Shown: positions 28,301 through 36,940, numbered from the stretch's first letter. The stretch is DNA of 44,120 nt from Flavobacteriales bacterium (GCA_011525015.1 WTJC01000036.1:71857-115976); one strand, 5' to 3'. The notes: a model not told the origin generated them from the letters alone. A program made the numbers and translations.

Positions 28301-28825
28301 GATTTCTTGTCGTACCAACTTTATCCAAAAGTCTTTGAAGACGCCTACCAACATCACTTAAAATTTGGAAATGTCGTGGTTATTCCGACCAAAAATTTCT
28401 TCTACGGAATGAAAATAGGCGAGGAGATTTTGGTGACGATTGAAAAAGGAAAAAATGTATTAGTTCAGTTGCAGCTGGTAGGTAAACCAGACGAAAACGG
28501 AATGGTTGATTTATTCTTTAAAATCAACGGGCAGCTTTCACATATCAGGGTTAAAGACCAGTCGATTGTTACCGAAAGTGTACAAAACCGAAAAGCCGAT
28601 GCAGATAATGATCAGCATGTAGGTTCTCCGCTACAAGGCTTACTCTCGAACATTTTGGTGAAAAAAGGCCAATCCATCAAAGCCAATACACCATTGTTTG
28701 TGCTTGAAGCCATGAAAATGGAAACCACGGTAACCGCTCCAAAAGAGGGAACGGTAAAAGAAATTGTATTAAAAGCAGGTACCTTGGTTGAATCCGATGA
28801 TCTAATTATCGTTTTAGAAGACTAA
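25370..28825 (+). CDS. pyc: Pyruvate carboxylase
   Basis: This single-chain biotin enzyme of 1151 residues is the usual full-length form and makes oxaloacetate from pyruvate and bicarbonate. The biotin carboxylase domain spans about 1-450 (ATP-grasp loop ASGGGGRGMR near 162-171). The carboxyltransferase domain spans about 530-800 (DTTMRDAHQSLLATR near 540). The linking and tetramerisation part follows. The biotin carboxyl carrier domain is at 1080-1151. The biotin attachment site is Lys1116 in EAMKMET, probably charged by the BirA at 17304-18044. A TTTCTTTG at 25335-25342 resembles a -7 element with one mismatch. It ends 11 bases from the convergent M20 gene with no obvious terminator. Confidence 0.97.
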   Translation: MIQKVLVANRGEIAIRIFRACVEVGIKTVGIYTYEDRYSLHRYKADESYQIGKDEDPLKPYLDIDEIISVALEAKADAIHPGYGFLSENAEFAEACEKAGIIFVGPKVSVLRALGDKITAKEVALQEQVPIIKSSESELSSVEIALKEAAAIGYPIMLKAASGGGGRGMRVIRSDQELEKAYMEARREAQNAFGDPTVFLEKFIENPKHIEIQIVADAHGNMVHLYERDCSVQRRYQKVIEFAPSIYLKEETKEALYNYAQKICKAVDYNNIGTVEFLVDHDESIYFIEVNPRIQVEHTVTEMITHIDLVKTQLFIASGYKLSDPQINIGSQEEIGCYGYALQCRITSEDPANNFKPDYGVVTTYRSASGFGIRLDAGSIYQGVRISPFFDSMLVKVSAQARTLEDASKRMLRALQEFRIRGIKTNIPFLQNLLKHDAFREGSITVNFIEQNPSLFDLEESADRGNKLVRFLAETIVNGNPDLANKSIPKNIELPKITLPDTPKMAYPHGTKDLLNELGPEEFSKWLRADDKVHYTDTTMRDAHQSLLATRMRTFDMMAVAESYAKQNPEIFSMEIWGGATFDVCLRFLKENPWERLALLRKAMPNVLTQMLLRGSNAVGYKAYADNIIAKFVEQSFETGLDVFRIFDSLNWMESIAPCIGHVRKYTGGIAEGTICYTGDFRNTDQKKYTLDYYLQMAKDLENAGAHIIGLKDMAGLLKPDAAYELVQALRDTVALPVHLHTHDTSSIQTATYLKAIEAGVDVVDVALGGLSGLTSQPNFNSVVEMMRHHPRERQMNAESLAEHSRYWETMRSYYFPFESGLKSGTGEVYTHEIPGGQYSNLKGQAIALGLEDKFPEVTKMYAEVNKLFGDIIKVTPSSKVVGDMAQYLISNGITADEVLTKGQNIAFPDSVKSFFRGDLGQPLGGFNTDLQKVILKDEKPYTDRPNAHIAALDIEKEFKKFKRKFSAGMGRDLEITDFLSYQLYPKVFEDAYQHHLKFGNVVVIPTKNFFYGMKIGEEILVTIEKGKNVLVQLQLVGKPDENGMVDLFFKINGQLSHIRVKDQSIVTESVQNRKADADNDQHVGSPLQGLLSNILVKKGQSIKANTPLFVLEAMKMETTVTAPKEGTVKEIVLKAGTLVESDDLIIVLED

Positions 28826-28836
28826 ACGCCAAAGAC

Positions 28837-30351
28837 TTATTCGGCAAAGGGTTCAGTTAGGAGTCGATAATAGGTACTGATACCATAGGCCAATTGCCCA
28901 ATTTTCAAATTCTCATTTGGACTGTGCTGATTGTTGTCGTGATTTACCATTGGTAAAATAAAAGCAGGAATATCCAAGGTGTTGATAAATGCCGCAATTG
29001 GAACAGTTCCTCCCATAATCCGAATGCGCACTACGTCTTGTTCAAACTCAGATTCGAGCATGGATTTGATGTGGAGCCCAAAGGGATGGTTTAAATCTGT
29101 TCTAAATGCGTCGGTTACCCCGCGTTCACCAATTTTTATCAAACGATTATTTTGAAGTCGCTGCTCTTGAGTAGGTTCTTCTTCTATGATGGTGTATCCC
29201 TGATTTTTGATGTAATTTTTCACTAAATCTTTGAGTCGATCGCCATCTGACTCTGGTACTAATCTAAGGTCTATTTCAGCCGTGGCCGTATTGGGTACTA
29301 TGGTTCTCGCATTACTGCCTACCCAGCCCGATTGTAATCCTCTTATATTTAGTGATGGATATTGTAAAGAGGCTTGGTAAAAGGCACCCACTAAGTCCGT
29401 TCGCCCAATTTGTAATTGTTGTTGAATTTGCTGATCGTCATCGGGAACTTCTCTCAATACAGCCTCAGTTTCTTCGTCTATGCTAATACCTTGGTAGTAT
29501 CCATCGATCAACACCCTACCTTCTCTGTCTTTCATGCCCGCTAGAAGTTGACTTAAATCCAATGCGGGGTTTGGAGCGTAATTTCCGTAATGACCACTGT
29601 GCTGTGGTAAAATTGGCCCGTATGTGGTCAAACTAAGTGTAGTAATTCCTCTGCAACCGTAAACGATAGTAGGTTGACCTGAGCGGTGTGCTGGTCCATC
29701 GGCAATAATGAGATAATCAGCTTCGAGCAATTCTTTGTTTTGCACAACCACGCCTTGAAGAGGTTTGCTTCCTTTTTCTTCTTCACCATCGAGAATTACT
29801 TTGATGTTAAATGGAATACTGCGCTGGTTTTCGCGAATTAAATCAATGGCTTGTAGGAACATCACAATAGGTCCCTTGTCGTCTGATGTCGATCTTCCAA
29901 ACAGTCTCCAATCCATGGGTAGCTGATCCTGTGCATCTAAATCTTCCATGGTGGTGGGTTGAAATTGCTGGTCCATTGGTTTTTTAATCACCATTTGATA
30001 AGGATCAGCTTGATCCCATTTCGAGGGTTCAACAGACTGACCATCGAGGTGCATATAGAAGAGAAGGGTTGGTTGATCTTCTACAAATGGCGTTGCTGCG
30101 AAGAACAAATCAAGATTTTCGCTGGGCAATTGCGCCGTATTAAATCCCCTTCGTTCAAAAGCTTTGCGAAGCCAAAAGAGATTATCGTCAATATCATCTT
30201 TGAATTGCGCATCGTTCGGAAGTGCGACAAAAGATTTTAATTCTATAATGGCATTTCTAACCTTGGTGTGCAACTGACTCTGAGCTAAATCTTGAGCGTT
30301 AAGCTGTAACCCAAAACACAGTAAAAAGTAGAAGGAGTATTTTTTGATCAT
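28837..30351 (-). CDS. Secreted M20 family metallopeptidase (dipeptidase-like)
   Basis: This 504-residue protein starts with a signal peptide (MIKKYSFYFLLCFGLQLNAQ). Zinc-binding and catalytic motifs of family M20 are visible: LFYMHLDGQ, GRSTSDDKGPIVMFL, DGEEEKGS with the catalytic Glu, IIADGP, and near the C-terminus NHDNNQHSPNENL. A dimerisation domain lies between. It should hydrolyse dipeptides or similar amides in the periplasm. The start codon overlaps the stop of the small membrane protein by one base (TAATG), so it appears to be the last gene on the tryptophan operon transcript, which is unexpected for its function. Confidence 0.9.
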   Translation of the reverse strand: MIKKYSFYFLLCFGLQLNAQDLAQSQLHTKVRNAIIELKSFVALPNDAQFKDDIDDNLFWLRKAFERRGFNTAQLPSENLDLFFAATPFVEDQPTLLFYMHLDGQSVEPSKWDQADPYQMVIKKPMDQQFQPTTMEDLDAQDQLPMDWRLFGRSTSDDKGPIVMFLQAIDLIRENQRSIPFNIKVILDGEEEKGSKPLQGVVVQNKELLEADYLIIADGPAHRSGQPTIVYGCRGITTLSLTTYGPILPQHSGHYGNYAPNPALDLSQLLAGMKDREGRVLIDGYYQGISIDEETEAVLREVPDDDQQIQQQLQIGRTDLVGAFYQASLQYPSLNIRGLQSGWVGSNARTIVPNTATAEIDLRLVPESDGDRLKDLVKNYIKNQGYTIIEEEPTQEQRLQNNRLIKIGERGVTDAFRTDLNHPFGLHIKSMLESEFEQDVVRIRIMGGTVPIAAFINTLDIPAFILPMVNHDNNQHSPNENLKIGQLAYGISTYYRLLTEPFAE

Positions 30352-30569
30352 TATGATTCTTTTTTACGAACAGTCAAAACAAGATACACTAATAACAAAA
30401 CAAAAGGAAATCCGTGGAGTACCAAATCAAACCAGTCCATTGGCTGCATTCCTACCGAACCGCCTGCAACCCATCTAATTTTTCCAAACAGATGTGGTTC
30501 AGGACTGTAAGGGGCGAGCCCTAAGGTTAAAACGAGTATGATAATCAGGCGAAGTCGTTTTTTATTCAT
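30351..30569 (-). CDS. Small two-helix membrane protein in the trp operon
   Basis: This 72-residue protein has a hydrophobic segment at about 6-22 (basic KKRLRLR before it) and a second at about 50-66, with a conserved-looking central part (EPHLFGKIRWVAGGSVGM, then DWFDLVLHGFP). It ends in a basic tail. I do not recognise an assigned function. I recall comparable short proteins in flavobacterial genomes sometimes labelled as RND transporters, which the size does not support. It overlaps trpA by four bases and the M20 gene by one base, so it is translationally embedded in the run and likely real. Confidence 0.78.
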   Translation of the reverse strand: MNKKRLRLIIILVLTLGLAPYSPEPHLFGKIRWVAGGSVGMQPMDWFDLVLHGFPFVLLLVYLVLTVRKKES

Positions 30570-31333
30570 GCTTTTAAATTTTGAACAAAGGACGAAATTT
30601 GGTCTATCCCTTGGGTTTCGATGTGCTTGATAAATGCAGAACCAATAATTGCTCCTTGGCTATGGGCTGTGGCCTGATCAAAACTGTTTTTGTCACTAAT
30701 TCCAAAACCGACTAGCGTAGGATTTTTGAGTTTCATGTCTGCAATTCTTTTGAAATATTCTTGGTTTTCTTCGCTAAATCCTGCCTTTGCTCCAGTAGTA
30801 GATGATGAGCTCACCATATAAATAAAGGAGTTGCTCATTTCATCGATGGCTCGAATGCGTTCTTCTGGAGTCTGGGGTGTGATTAAATAAATGAGATCTA
30901 GTCCGTGACGATTGAAGATTTCTTTGTAATGCAGCTGATATTCGCGTAGCGGTAGATCTGGAAGAATAAGCGCATCAATCCCTATATCCTCGCATTTTTG
31001 ACAAAAAGCCTCAACGCCGTATTGCATTACAGGATTGAAATATCCCATAATAATTAAGGGAATATTGACCCTTTGCCTAATATCAGACAACTGTTCAAAC
31101 AAGAGTTCAGTGGTCATCCCGTTGCGCAAAGCCTTTGTCGAGCTTTCTTGAATGGTGGGTCCATCTGCCAGAGGATCTGAAAATGGAAGTCCAATTTCGA
31201 TCAGATCTACTCCAGATTTTTCAAGATTTTCTATGATTTCAACGGTATCGTGTAGTTGTGGAAATCCTGCAGTGAAATAGATGGATACTAATTTCTTGTC
31301 TGTATTGAATAGTTCACTTATGCTCTTACTCAT
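30566..31333 (-). CDS. trpA: Tryptophan synthase alpha chain
   Basis: TrpA cleaves indole-3-glycerol phosphate to indole and glyceraldehyde-3-phosphate and passes indole to TrpB through a tunnel. The 255-residue TIM barrel shows the catalytic Glu in DLIEIGLPFSDPLADGPTIQ, with the Asp in the same family signature region, and GFGISDK for phosphate binding. Overlaps of four bases with trpB before it and with the small membrane protein after it indicate coupling. Confidence 0.97.
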   Translation of the reverse strand: MSKSISELFNTDKKLVSIYFTAGFPQLHDTVEIIENLEKSGVDLIEIGLPFSDPLADGPTIQESSTKALRNGMTTELLFEQLSDIRQRVNIPLIIMGYFNPVMQYGVEAFCQKCEDIGIDALILPDLPLREYQLHYKEIFNRHGLDLIYLITPQTPEERIRAIDEMSNSFIYMVSSSSTTGAKAGFSEENQEYFKRIADMKLKNPTLVGFGISDKNSFDQATAHSQGAIIGSAFIKHIETQGIDQISSFVQNLKA

Positions 31334-32514
31334 AATTCGAAGTAGTCTATATAGGTTTGTAAATCTTTATCTCCTCGTCCCGAACAGTTAAAGACGATAA
31401 TGTCATCGCTTTCGAACTTTTTATGTTCAAGAACGGCAAATGCATGTGCTGTTTCTATGGCCGGAATGATTCCTTCCAATTCAGAGAGTCGCTTACCTGC
31501 GGCCATCGCCTCGGCATCAGTAATCGAAACAAACTGAGCGCGTTTACTGTTGTACAGATGGGCGTGCATAGGTCCGATTCCTGGATAATCCAAACCGGCA
31601 GAGATCGAGTAGGGTTCTGTTATTTGTCCATCAACAGTTTGCATTAAAAGTGTCTTACTTCCGTGAATAATTCCAACTTTTCCCAAAGCTGAGGTGGCTG
31701 CGCTCTCACCGCTGTGTACACCTTTACCTGCGGCTTCTACCGCTATTATATTCACCTCTTCTCGATCGAGATAATGGTAAAATTGACCTGCGGCATTACT
31801 TCCTCCACCAACACAGGCAATCACATGAGTGGGATTCTCGGTTCCTTCTTTTTCCAAGAGTTGTTTCTTAGTCTCTTCAGAGATGACCGATTGAAATCGC
31901 GCGACCATATCGGGATAGGGATGAGGTCCAACTACAGAACCAATAATATAATGCGTGTCAACCGGATTGTTAATCCAGTCACGAATGGCTTCGTTTGTAG
32001 CGTCCTTCAGGGTTTTACTTCCTGATGTTGCTGCGCGTACAGTTGCTCCTAAAAGTTTCATACGTGCCACATTGGGTGCCTGTCTTGAGATGTCAATTTC
32101 TCCCATATAAATGACACATTCTATACCCATAAGGGCACAGACAGTTGCAGTCGCTACTCCGTGCTGGCCTGCTCCGGTTTCAGCGATGATTCTTTTCTTG
32201 CCGAGTGCCTTTGCCATTAAAATTTGCCCAATGGTGTTGTTGACCTTGTGCGCGCCGGTATGGCATAAGTCTTCTCGTTTTAAATATATTTTGGTGCCAT
32301 AAGTTTCGGATAATCTTTGAGCGTAATACAGAGGAGTAGGCCTTCCCACATAATCTTTCAGCAAGTGTTTAAACTCTTTTTGAAAAGAATCGCGCTGCAT
32401 TATTTCGAGATAATTAACTCTCAATTCTTCGGTGTTTGGATAAAGCATTTCCGGAATAAATGCTCCTCCAAATTCACCGTAATATCCATTTTCATCTGCG
32501 AGGAATTTCGACAT
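31330..32514 (-). CDS. trpB: Tryptophan synthase beta chain
   Basis: TrpB joins indole and serine using PLP to make tryptophan. The 394-residue protein has the PLP lysine in LCHTGAHKVNNTIGQ, the conserved AETGAGQHGVATA loop, the phosphate-binding GGGSNAAG and the C-terminal NCSGRGDKD. This is the standard TrpB1 length that pairs with TrpA. It begins 4 bases after trpF and overlaps trpA by four bases. Confidence 0.98.
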   Translation of the reverse strand: MSKFLADENGYYGEFGGAFIPEMLYPNTEELRVNYLEIMQRDSFQKEFKHLLKDYVGRPTPLYYAQRLSETYGTKIYLKREDLCHTGAHKVNNTIGQILMAKALGKKRIIAETGAGQHGVATATVCALMGIECVIYMGEIDISRQAPNVARMKLLGATVRAATSGSKTLKDATNEAIRDWINNPVDTHYIIGSVVGPHPYPDMVARFQSVISEETKKQLLEKEGTENPTHVIACVGGGSNAAGQFYHYLDREEVNIIAVEAAGKGVHSGESAATSALGKVGIIHGSKTLLMQTVDGQITEPYSISAGLDYPGIGPMHAHLYNSKRAQFVSITDAEAMAAGKRLSELEGIIPAIETAHAFAVLEHKKFESDDIIVFNCSGRGDKDLQTYIDYFEL

Positions 32515-32518
32515 AATT

Positions 32519-33154
32519 TTAAGTGATTAACTGTTCTTTAAATTGTTTCAATTGTGTTGTGTTTTTTGTCCCTGGTTCTTTTTCGAATTTACTGTTGACA
32601 TCTATGGCACAGCAGTAAGTTGCTTGTGCGGAATTTAAAAATGCCTCAAGTGCTTCAAGGGAGGATAATCCAATTCCTCCACTGAGAAAAAAGGGATGTT
32701 TGCAAGTGTACGATTTTAAAATACTCCAATCGAATTGCGTTCCATTACCGCCCGGAAGTTTTCCCTTGGTGTCGAATAAGAAATAGTCACAAAGTGGTTC
32801 ATAGGTTTTTAGACGATCAAAGTCAAAATCATTGTCTAAAGCAAAGGCCTTTATAAGTTTGATATGTTCAGGAATTTTAGCCCTTAATTCAAAGAGGTAG
32901 TCGGTTGATTCATTACCGTGTAATTGGAGGTAATCCAACCGAAATTCCATTGCGGTTTGATAAATAAAGTCATGGTCAGCATCGACAAACACCCCCACTT
33001 TTTTGATGTTTTGATCGAGCTCTTCAATAGTTGGCAAATCGTAAAATCTGCTAGAAGACTCCCAAAATATAAAGCCTAAGTAGTCGGGCTCAAGTGCAGC
33101 TACTTGCCGCACATTGTTTTTCATACCGCATATTTTAAGCTCGACCTGTCTCAT
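32519..33154 (-). CDS. trpF: Phosphoribosylanthranilate isomerase
   Basis: TrpF converts phosphoribosylanthranilate to CdRP by an Amadori rearrangement. The 211-residue barrel shows the opening motif LKICGMKN with the catalytic Cys, the VGVFVDADH strand, LQLHGNES, and FLSGGIG near the phosphate site, followed by a DVNSKFEKEPGTKN end. Its start overlaps the trpC stop by one base. It is separate from trpC, not fused as in enteric bacteria. Confidence 0.96.
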   Translation of the reverse strand: MRQVELKICGMKNNVRQVAALEPDYLGFIFWESSSRFYDLPTIEELDQNIKKVGVFVDADHDFIYQTAMEFRLDYLQLHGNESTDYLFELRAKIPEHIKLIKAFALDNDFDFDRLKTYEPLCDYFLFDTKGKLPGGNGTQFDWSILKSYTCKHPFFLSGGIGLSSLEALEAFLNSAQATYCCAIDVNSKFEKEPGTKNTTQLKQFKEQLIT

Positions 33155-33933
33155 TAGCTTTGTTCAATAAGTTGTTTTAGCGTCTGACCAGGCTTATCGG
33201 TTTTCATCAGTGTTTCTCCAATTAAAAACCCATTATAGCCTGCCTTTTTCAAGTTTATAATCGATTGTGTATCGCTAAGTCCACTCTCTGAAATTTTCAC
33301 CTTATTAGGGTCTAGGGCTTTCGCGATATCAAATGAAGTTTTGAGATCTACTTCAAAGGTCTTTAAATTTCTATTGTTTACCCCGACTACATCAATGTCT
33401 TCGATGTAAGAAGCTTCTAATTCTTCTAAACTGTGAACTTCAAGCAGCACCTCTAAATTTAATTCATGTGCAAAAGCAGTGAATTCTTGAATTTGGGCTT
33501 TGTCTAAAATACTGGCGATAAGCAGAATGAAATCTGCACCGAACGCCTTGGCTTCGGTTATTTGATAAGGGTCAATGACAAAGTCTTTGCGGAGTAGTGG
33601 GATTGAGGCAGCACTTCTAGCCAAAAACAAATCCTCCAAGGAGCCTCCGAAGTAATTGGTATCAGTCAAAACTGAAATCGCAGTAGCACCATTTTCTTGA
33701 TAGGCGTTTATCACATTTAATAATTGGTGAGATTGATTGATTACTGCTTTAGAGGGCGACCTTCTTTTGTGCTCGGCAATGATCCCAGAGGATGAATTTT
33801 TAAGGGCCTTAGCCACACTAAAAGTCGATCTATTGTACAGTGGCGACTGCTCCAAAATAGAGCTACTCACCAAGCTTTTTTTCGCTTTGACTTCTGCTGT
33901 CTTCGTTTGCGTTATTCGTTCTAAAATATTCAT
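33154..33933 (-). CDS. trpC: Indole-3-glycerol phosphate synthase
   Basis: TrpC closes CdRP to indole-3-glycerol phosphate with loss of CO2 and water. The 259-residue barrel has the IIAEHKRRSPSKA motif with catalytic lysine, SVLTDTNYFGGS, LLRKDFVIDPYQI with the second catalytic lysine, VGVNNRNLKTFEVD and ISESGLSD. The start overlaps the end of trpD by four bases. Confidence 0.97.
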   Translation of the reverse strand: MNILERITQTKTAEVKAKKSLVSSSILEQSPLYNRSTFSVAKALKNSSSGIIAEHKRRSPSKAVINQSHQLLNVINAYQENGATAISVLTDTNYFGGSLEDLFLARSAASIPLLRKDFVIDPYQITEAKAFGADFILLIASILDKAQIQEFTAFAHELNLEVLLEVHSLEELEASYIEDIDVVGVNNRNLKTFEVDLKTSFDIAKALDPNKVKISESGLSDTQSIINLKKAGYNGFLIGETLMKTDKPGQTLKQLIEQS

Positions 33934-34928
33934 AATTCAGCACTGAGCGCTTGTAATTTTTTTAATGTATTTAGAGCCTTTTTTTCCATAAGCGATTGCT
34001 CTGCTTTTTCATAGGCTTCATTTAGGCTGCAATGCTCTGCTGTGGCGATTGCGATTGCGGCATTGGCACAAACCACTTGATTTTGAGCCTCACTTCCATT
34101 TCCGTTGAGAATAGCCGTGAATATCTCAGCAGAATCTTCTACCGTTTCGCCTCCTACAATGGCTGTCGCGTCAATGGTATCTAATCCAAATGTAGACGGG
34201 TGTATGATGGATTCACGCTCAGGAGTGATGACTTTTGTACCTCCGGTTAATGATATTTCATCGTATCCGTCTAGGGCATGAACAATGGCATAAGACTTAT
34301 CCGTATTCTGATAGAGATAACCGTATTTTCGAGCCAGTTCTAAATTGAAAACCCCCACCATTTGATTTTTTGGAAAAGCAGGATTAACCATGGGCCCAAG
34401 CATATTAAAAAAGGTTTTAACTCCGAGGTCTTTACGTATTGGCGCCACGTTTTTCATGGCGGGATGAAACAAAGGAGCATGTAACACACAAATACCAGCT
34501 TCATCCACACATTTCTTTAAAAAATCTCCATCATTACTAAAGGCCACACCCAGGGATTCGAGAACATTACTGCTTCCACATTTTGAACTCACTCCATAAT
34601 TTCCGTGTTTGCTCACTTGAACTCCAGCTCCAGCGGTTACAAAAGAAGCCAATGTTGAGATATTGAAGGTGTCTTTTCCGTCACCTCCAGTACCACAAAG
34701 GTCTATAAGGTTGTAATCTTCGAGAGGTACTGAAACGCACAGTTCTAATAGTGCATCTCTAAAACCTTCGAGTTCTTGAACGTCAATACTGCGCATCATA
34801 TACACGGTCATAAAGGCCGCAACTTGATGCGAATTATAGGTGCCTGAAGCAATGTTGATCAGTATCGACCTGGCTTGCTCCTTGGTCAACGACTCGTGAT
34901 TAATAAGTTGATTTAATACTTCTTTCAT
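33930..34928 (-). CDS. trpD: Anthranilate phosphoribosyltransferase
   Basis: TrpD joins anthranilate and PRPP. The 332-residue protein shows the PRPP-binding CGTGGDGKDTFNIST motif, KHGNYGVSSKCGSSNVLE and the C-terminal DGYDEISLTG. It is separate from trpG here, unlike the enteric fusion. It overlaps both trpG and trpC by four bases. Confidence 0.97.
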   Translation of the reverse strand: MKEVLNQLINHESLTKEQARSILINIASGTYNSHQVAAFMTVYMMRSIDVQELEGFRDALLELCVSVPLEDYNLIDLCGTGGDGKDTFNISTLASFVTAGAGVQVSKHGNYGVSSKCGSSNVLESLGVAFSNDGDFLKKCVDEAGICVLHAPLFHPAMKNVAPIRKDLGVKTFFNMLGPMVNPAFPKNQMVGVFNLELARKYGYLYQNTDKSYAIVHALDGYDEISLTGGTKVITPERESIIHPSTFGLDTIDATAIVGGETVEDSAEIFTAILNGNGSEAQNQVVCANAAIAIATAEHCSLNEAYEKAEQSLMEKKALNTLKKLQALSAEL

Positions 34929-35491
34929 AATGATAACCAGTTAGATAACATTTTTTTACCCGTTGGAGTGAGAACAGATTCTGGATGAAACTGTACCCCA
35001 ACAATATTTAAGGTTTTGTGACGAAATGCCATTACGTAATCCAAATCATCCACCGCAGTGATTTCCAATTCTGAGATAGAATTCGGATCTACTACCCAAG
35101 AGTGATACCTTCCGACTTGAATTCGATCGTCCAATCCTTGAAAAAGGCCTTCTTTTTCTTTTAAGGTTATGGATGACGCAATGCCGTGATACACTTGAGT
35201 TAAATTGATGAGCTGCCCTCCAAATACCTCGGCAATAGCTTGGTGACCTAAACAAACACCCATGATAGATTTAGATGATTTGTAATGCGATATCACTTCC
35301 TTGAGCAATCCCGCCTCATCAGGTATACCAGGTCCGGGAGAAAGCAGAATTTTATCGAAATCTTCGAGGTCTTCAATTTTAAATTTGTCATTTCTAAAGA
35401 CGGTAACCTCGCAATTGAGCTCATTTAAATAATGGACTAAATTGTAAGCGAAACTATCGTAATTGTCAATAAGAACTACCTTGGTCTTCAT
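34925..35491 (-). CDS. trpG: Anthranilate synthase glutamine amidotransferase subunit
   Basis: TrpG releases ammonia from glutamine for TrpE. The 188-residue class I amidotransferase has the oxyanion motif SPGPGIP (51-57), the nucleophile Cys80 in GVCLGHQ, and the His-Glu pair in VQFHPES. It starts 7 bases after trpE, and the stop overlaps trpD by four bases. In some bacteria the same subunit also serves aminodeoxychorismate synthase, but its place here supports the tryptophan role. Confidence 0.96.
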   Translation of the reverse strand: MKTKVVLIDNYDSFAYNLVHYLNELNCEVTVFRNDKFKIEDLEDFDKILLSPGPGIPDEAGLLKEVISHYKSSKSIMGVCLGHQAIAEVFGGQLINLTQVYHGIASSITLKEKEGLFQGLDDRIQVGRYHSWVVDPNSISELEITAVDDLDYVMAFRHKTLNIVGVQFHPESVLTPTGKKMLSNWLSL

Positions 35492-35498
35492 GCCCTGC

Positions 35499-36887
35499 TT
35501 ATAAGTTTTCTGCGATTTCTAAAGCCTTGTTGAGGGCTCCTAATTTGTTGTACGTTTCTTGGAGTTCTGAGGAAGAATCAGAGGCCGCCACAATTCCTGC
35601 TCCGGCTTGATAATGCAATTGTTGTTGGTGACTTAAAAAGGTTCGAATCATTATGGCATGATTGAAATTCCCTTTAAAATCCATAAATCCAATTGCACCA
35701 CCGTAATATCCTCTGGGAGTTGATTCGTATTTATTGATAAGGGTCATCGCCATGTGCTTTGGTGCACCACTGAGCGTTCCTGCGGGAAATGTATCTGCCA
35801 CAATCTTTAAACTCGATGTTCCGGATTTAATTTTACCGATAACCTTTGACACCAAGTGAATCACATGTGAGAAGTATTGAACTTCTCTATAAGTTTTGAC
35901 TTCAACGGCATGGCCATTTCGACTTAAATCATTTCGAGCTAAATCGACAAGCATCACATGCTCAGCATTCTCTTTTTCATCTTCGGCCAATTCTTTGGCG
36001 AGTTCAGCATCTTTTTCATCGTTACCCGTTCTTTTGTAGGTTCCTGCTATGGGATGAATTTCAGCTTGGTCGTCTTTTATGATGATCTGAGCCTCTGGTG
36101 AGGATCCAAATATTTTAAAATTACCGTAATCAAAATAAAACAAATAGGGGGAGGGATTAATCGATCTCAGCGCACGATACACATTGAATTCGTCTCCTCT
36201 AAATTGCTGTGAAAACCTGCGTGACAAAACCAGTTGAAAAACATCTCCTCTTTTACAGTGTTCTTTAGCTTTGTCCACAAGATTTTTAAACGCTTCATCT
36301 GAGGTTGATGTAGTGTTTTGACCCACATTGTGATACTTGTATTGACCTTGAATTCCTGAATTTATAATTTGTTCTATTTCATCTAATCGATGCTCCTCAT
36401 CGAGATTGTGTGAAAAGAGGTAGGCCTCGTTTTTAAAATGATCAATTGCTATGATATACCTGTAAACAGCATAGTAGATATCAGGTATTTCAGAAGAACT
36501 TACATCGACATCAATGTCTTCAAAATAGCGAACAGCGTCGTAATTCATGTATCCAAAAAGGCCGTTGTAAATAAATTTAAAGTCCAATTCATCTGTTTCG
36601 AATTGTGCCTTAAATTCATCAAGCTTAGTCAGGGCATCGCTACGATGCGAAATGGAATGAACATCAGTCTCACCTGCAGGATAACTAATTTGAATTTCTT
36701 CGTTGCTCACACTGAATTGAGCAATGGGATCAAAGCAGATGTATGAGAAGCTATTGTCATTGGCATGGTAATCGCTACTTTCCAATAGAATAGCATTGTG
36801 AAACTTATCCCTCAACCTTAAATAGATACTTACCGGAGTCAGGGTATCTGATATGATTTTCTTATAGTTAGTCTTTAATTTATACAT
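35499..36887 (-). CDS. trpE: Anthranilate synthase component I
   Basis: TrpE makes anthranilate from chorismate with ammonia from TrpG. The 462-residue protein has the LLES motif (AILLESSDYH near 33-42), part of the tryptophan feedback-inhibition site. The chorismate-binding domain shows VLSRRFSQQF, HPIAGTYKRTG, DLARNDLSRNG and FPAGTLSGAPKHMAM. It is the first structural gene of the operon, 20 bases after the attenuator hairpin, so it should be controlled both by attenuation and by feedback. Confidence 0.97.
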   Translation of the reverse strand: MYKLKTNYKKIISDTLTPVSIYLRLRDKFHNAILLESSDYHANDNSFSYICFDPIAQFSVSNEEIQISYPAGETDVHSISHRSDALTKLDEFKAQFETDELDFKFIYNGLFGYMNYDAVRYFEDIDVDVSSSEIPDIYYAVYRYIIAIDHFKNEAYLFSHNLDEEHRLDEIEQIINSGIQGQYKYHNVGQNTTSTSDEAFKNLVDKAKEHCKRGDVFQLVLSRRFSQQFRGDEFNVYRALRSINPSPYLFYFDYGNFKIFGSSPEAQIIIKDDQAEIHPIAGTYKRTGNDEKDAELAKELAEDEKENAEHVMLVDLARNDLSRNGHAVEVKTYREVQYFSHVIHLVSKVIGKIKSGTSSLKIVADTFPAGTLSGAPKHMAMTLINKYESTPRGYYGGAIGFMDFKGNFNHAIMIRTFLSHQQQLHYQAGAGIVAASDSSSELQETYNKLGALNKALEIAENL

Positions 36888-36907
36888 AAGCCGCTGTTTT
36901 AAGAACT

Positions 36908-36940
36908 AAAAAAGGCTTGTCGTGATGACAAGCCTTTTTT
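36908..36940 (-). terminator. trp attenuator (intrinsic terminator)
   Basis: A perfect 14-base-pair inverted repeat (AAAAAAGGCTTGTC, five-base loop, GACAAGCCTTTTTT) lies between trpL and trpE. On the minus strand it ends in six U residues, so it should act as a factor-independent terminator ahead of trpE. Its loop and the first bases of its 3' arm (36926-36918) are complementary to 36968-36960 in the leader, giving a competing antiterminator. Confidence 0.9.
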
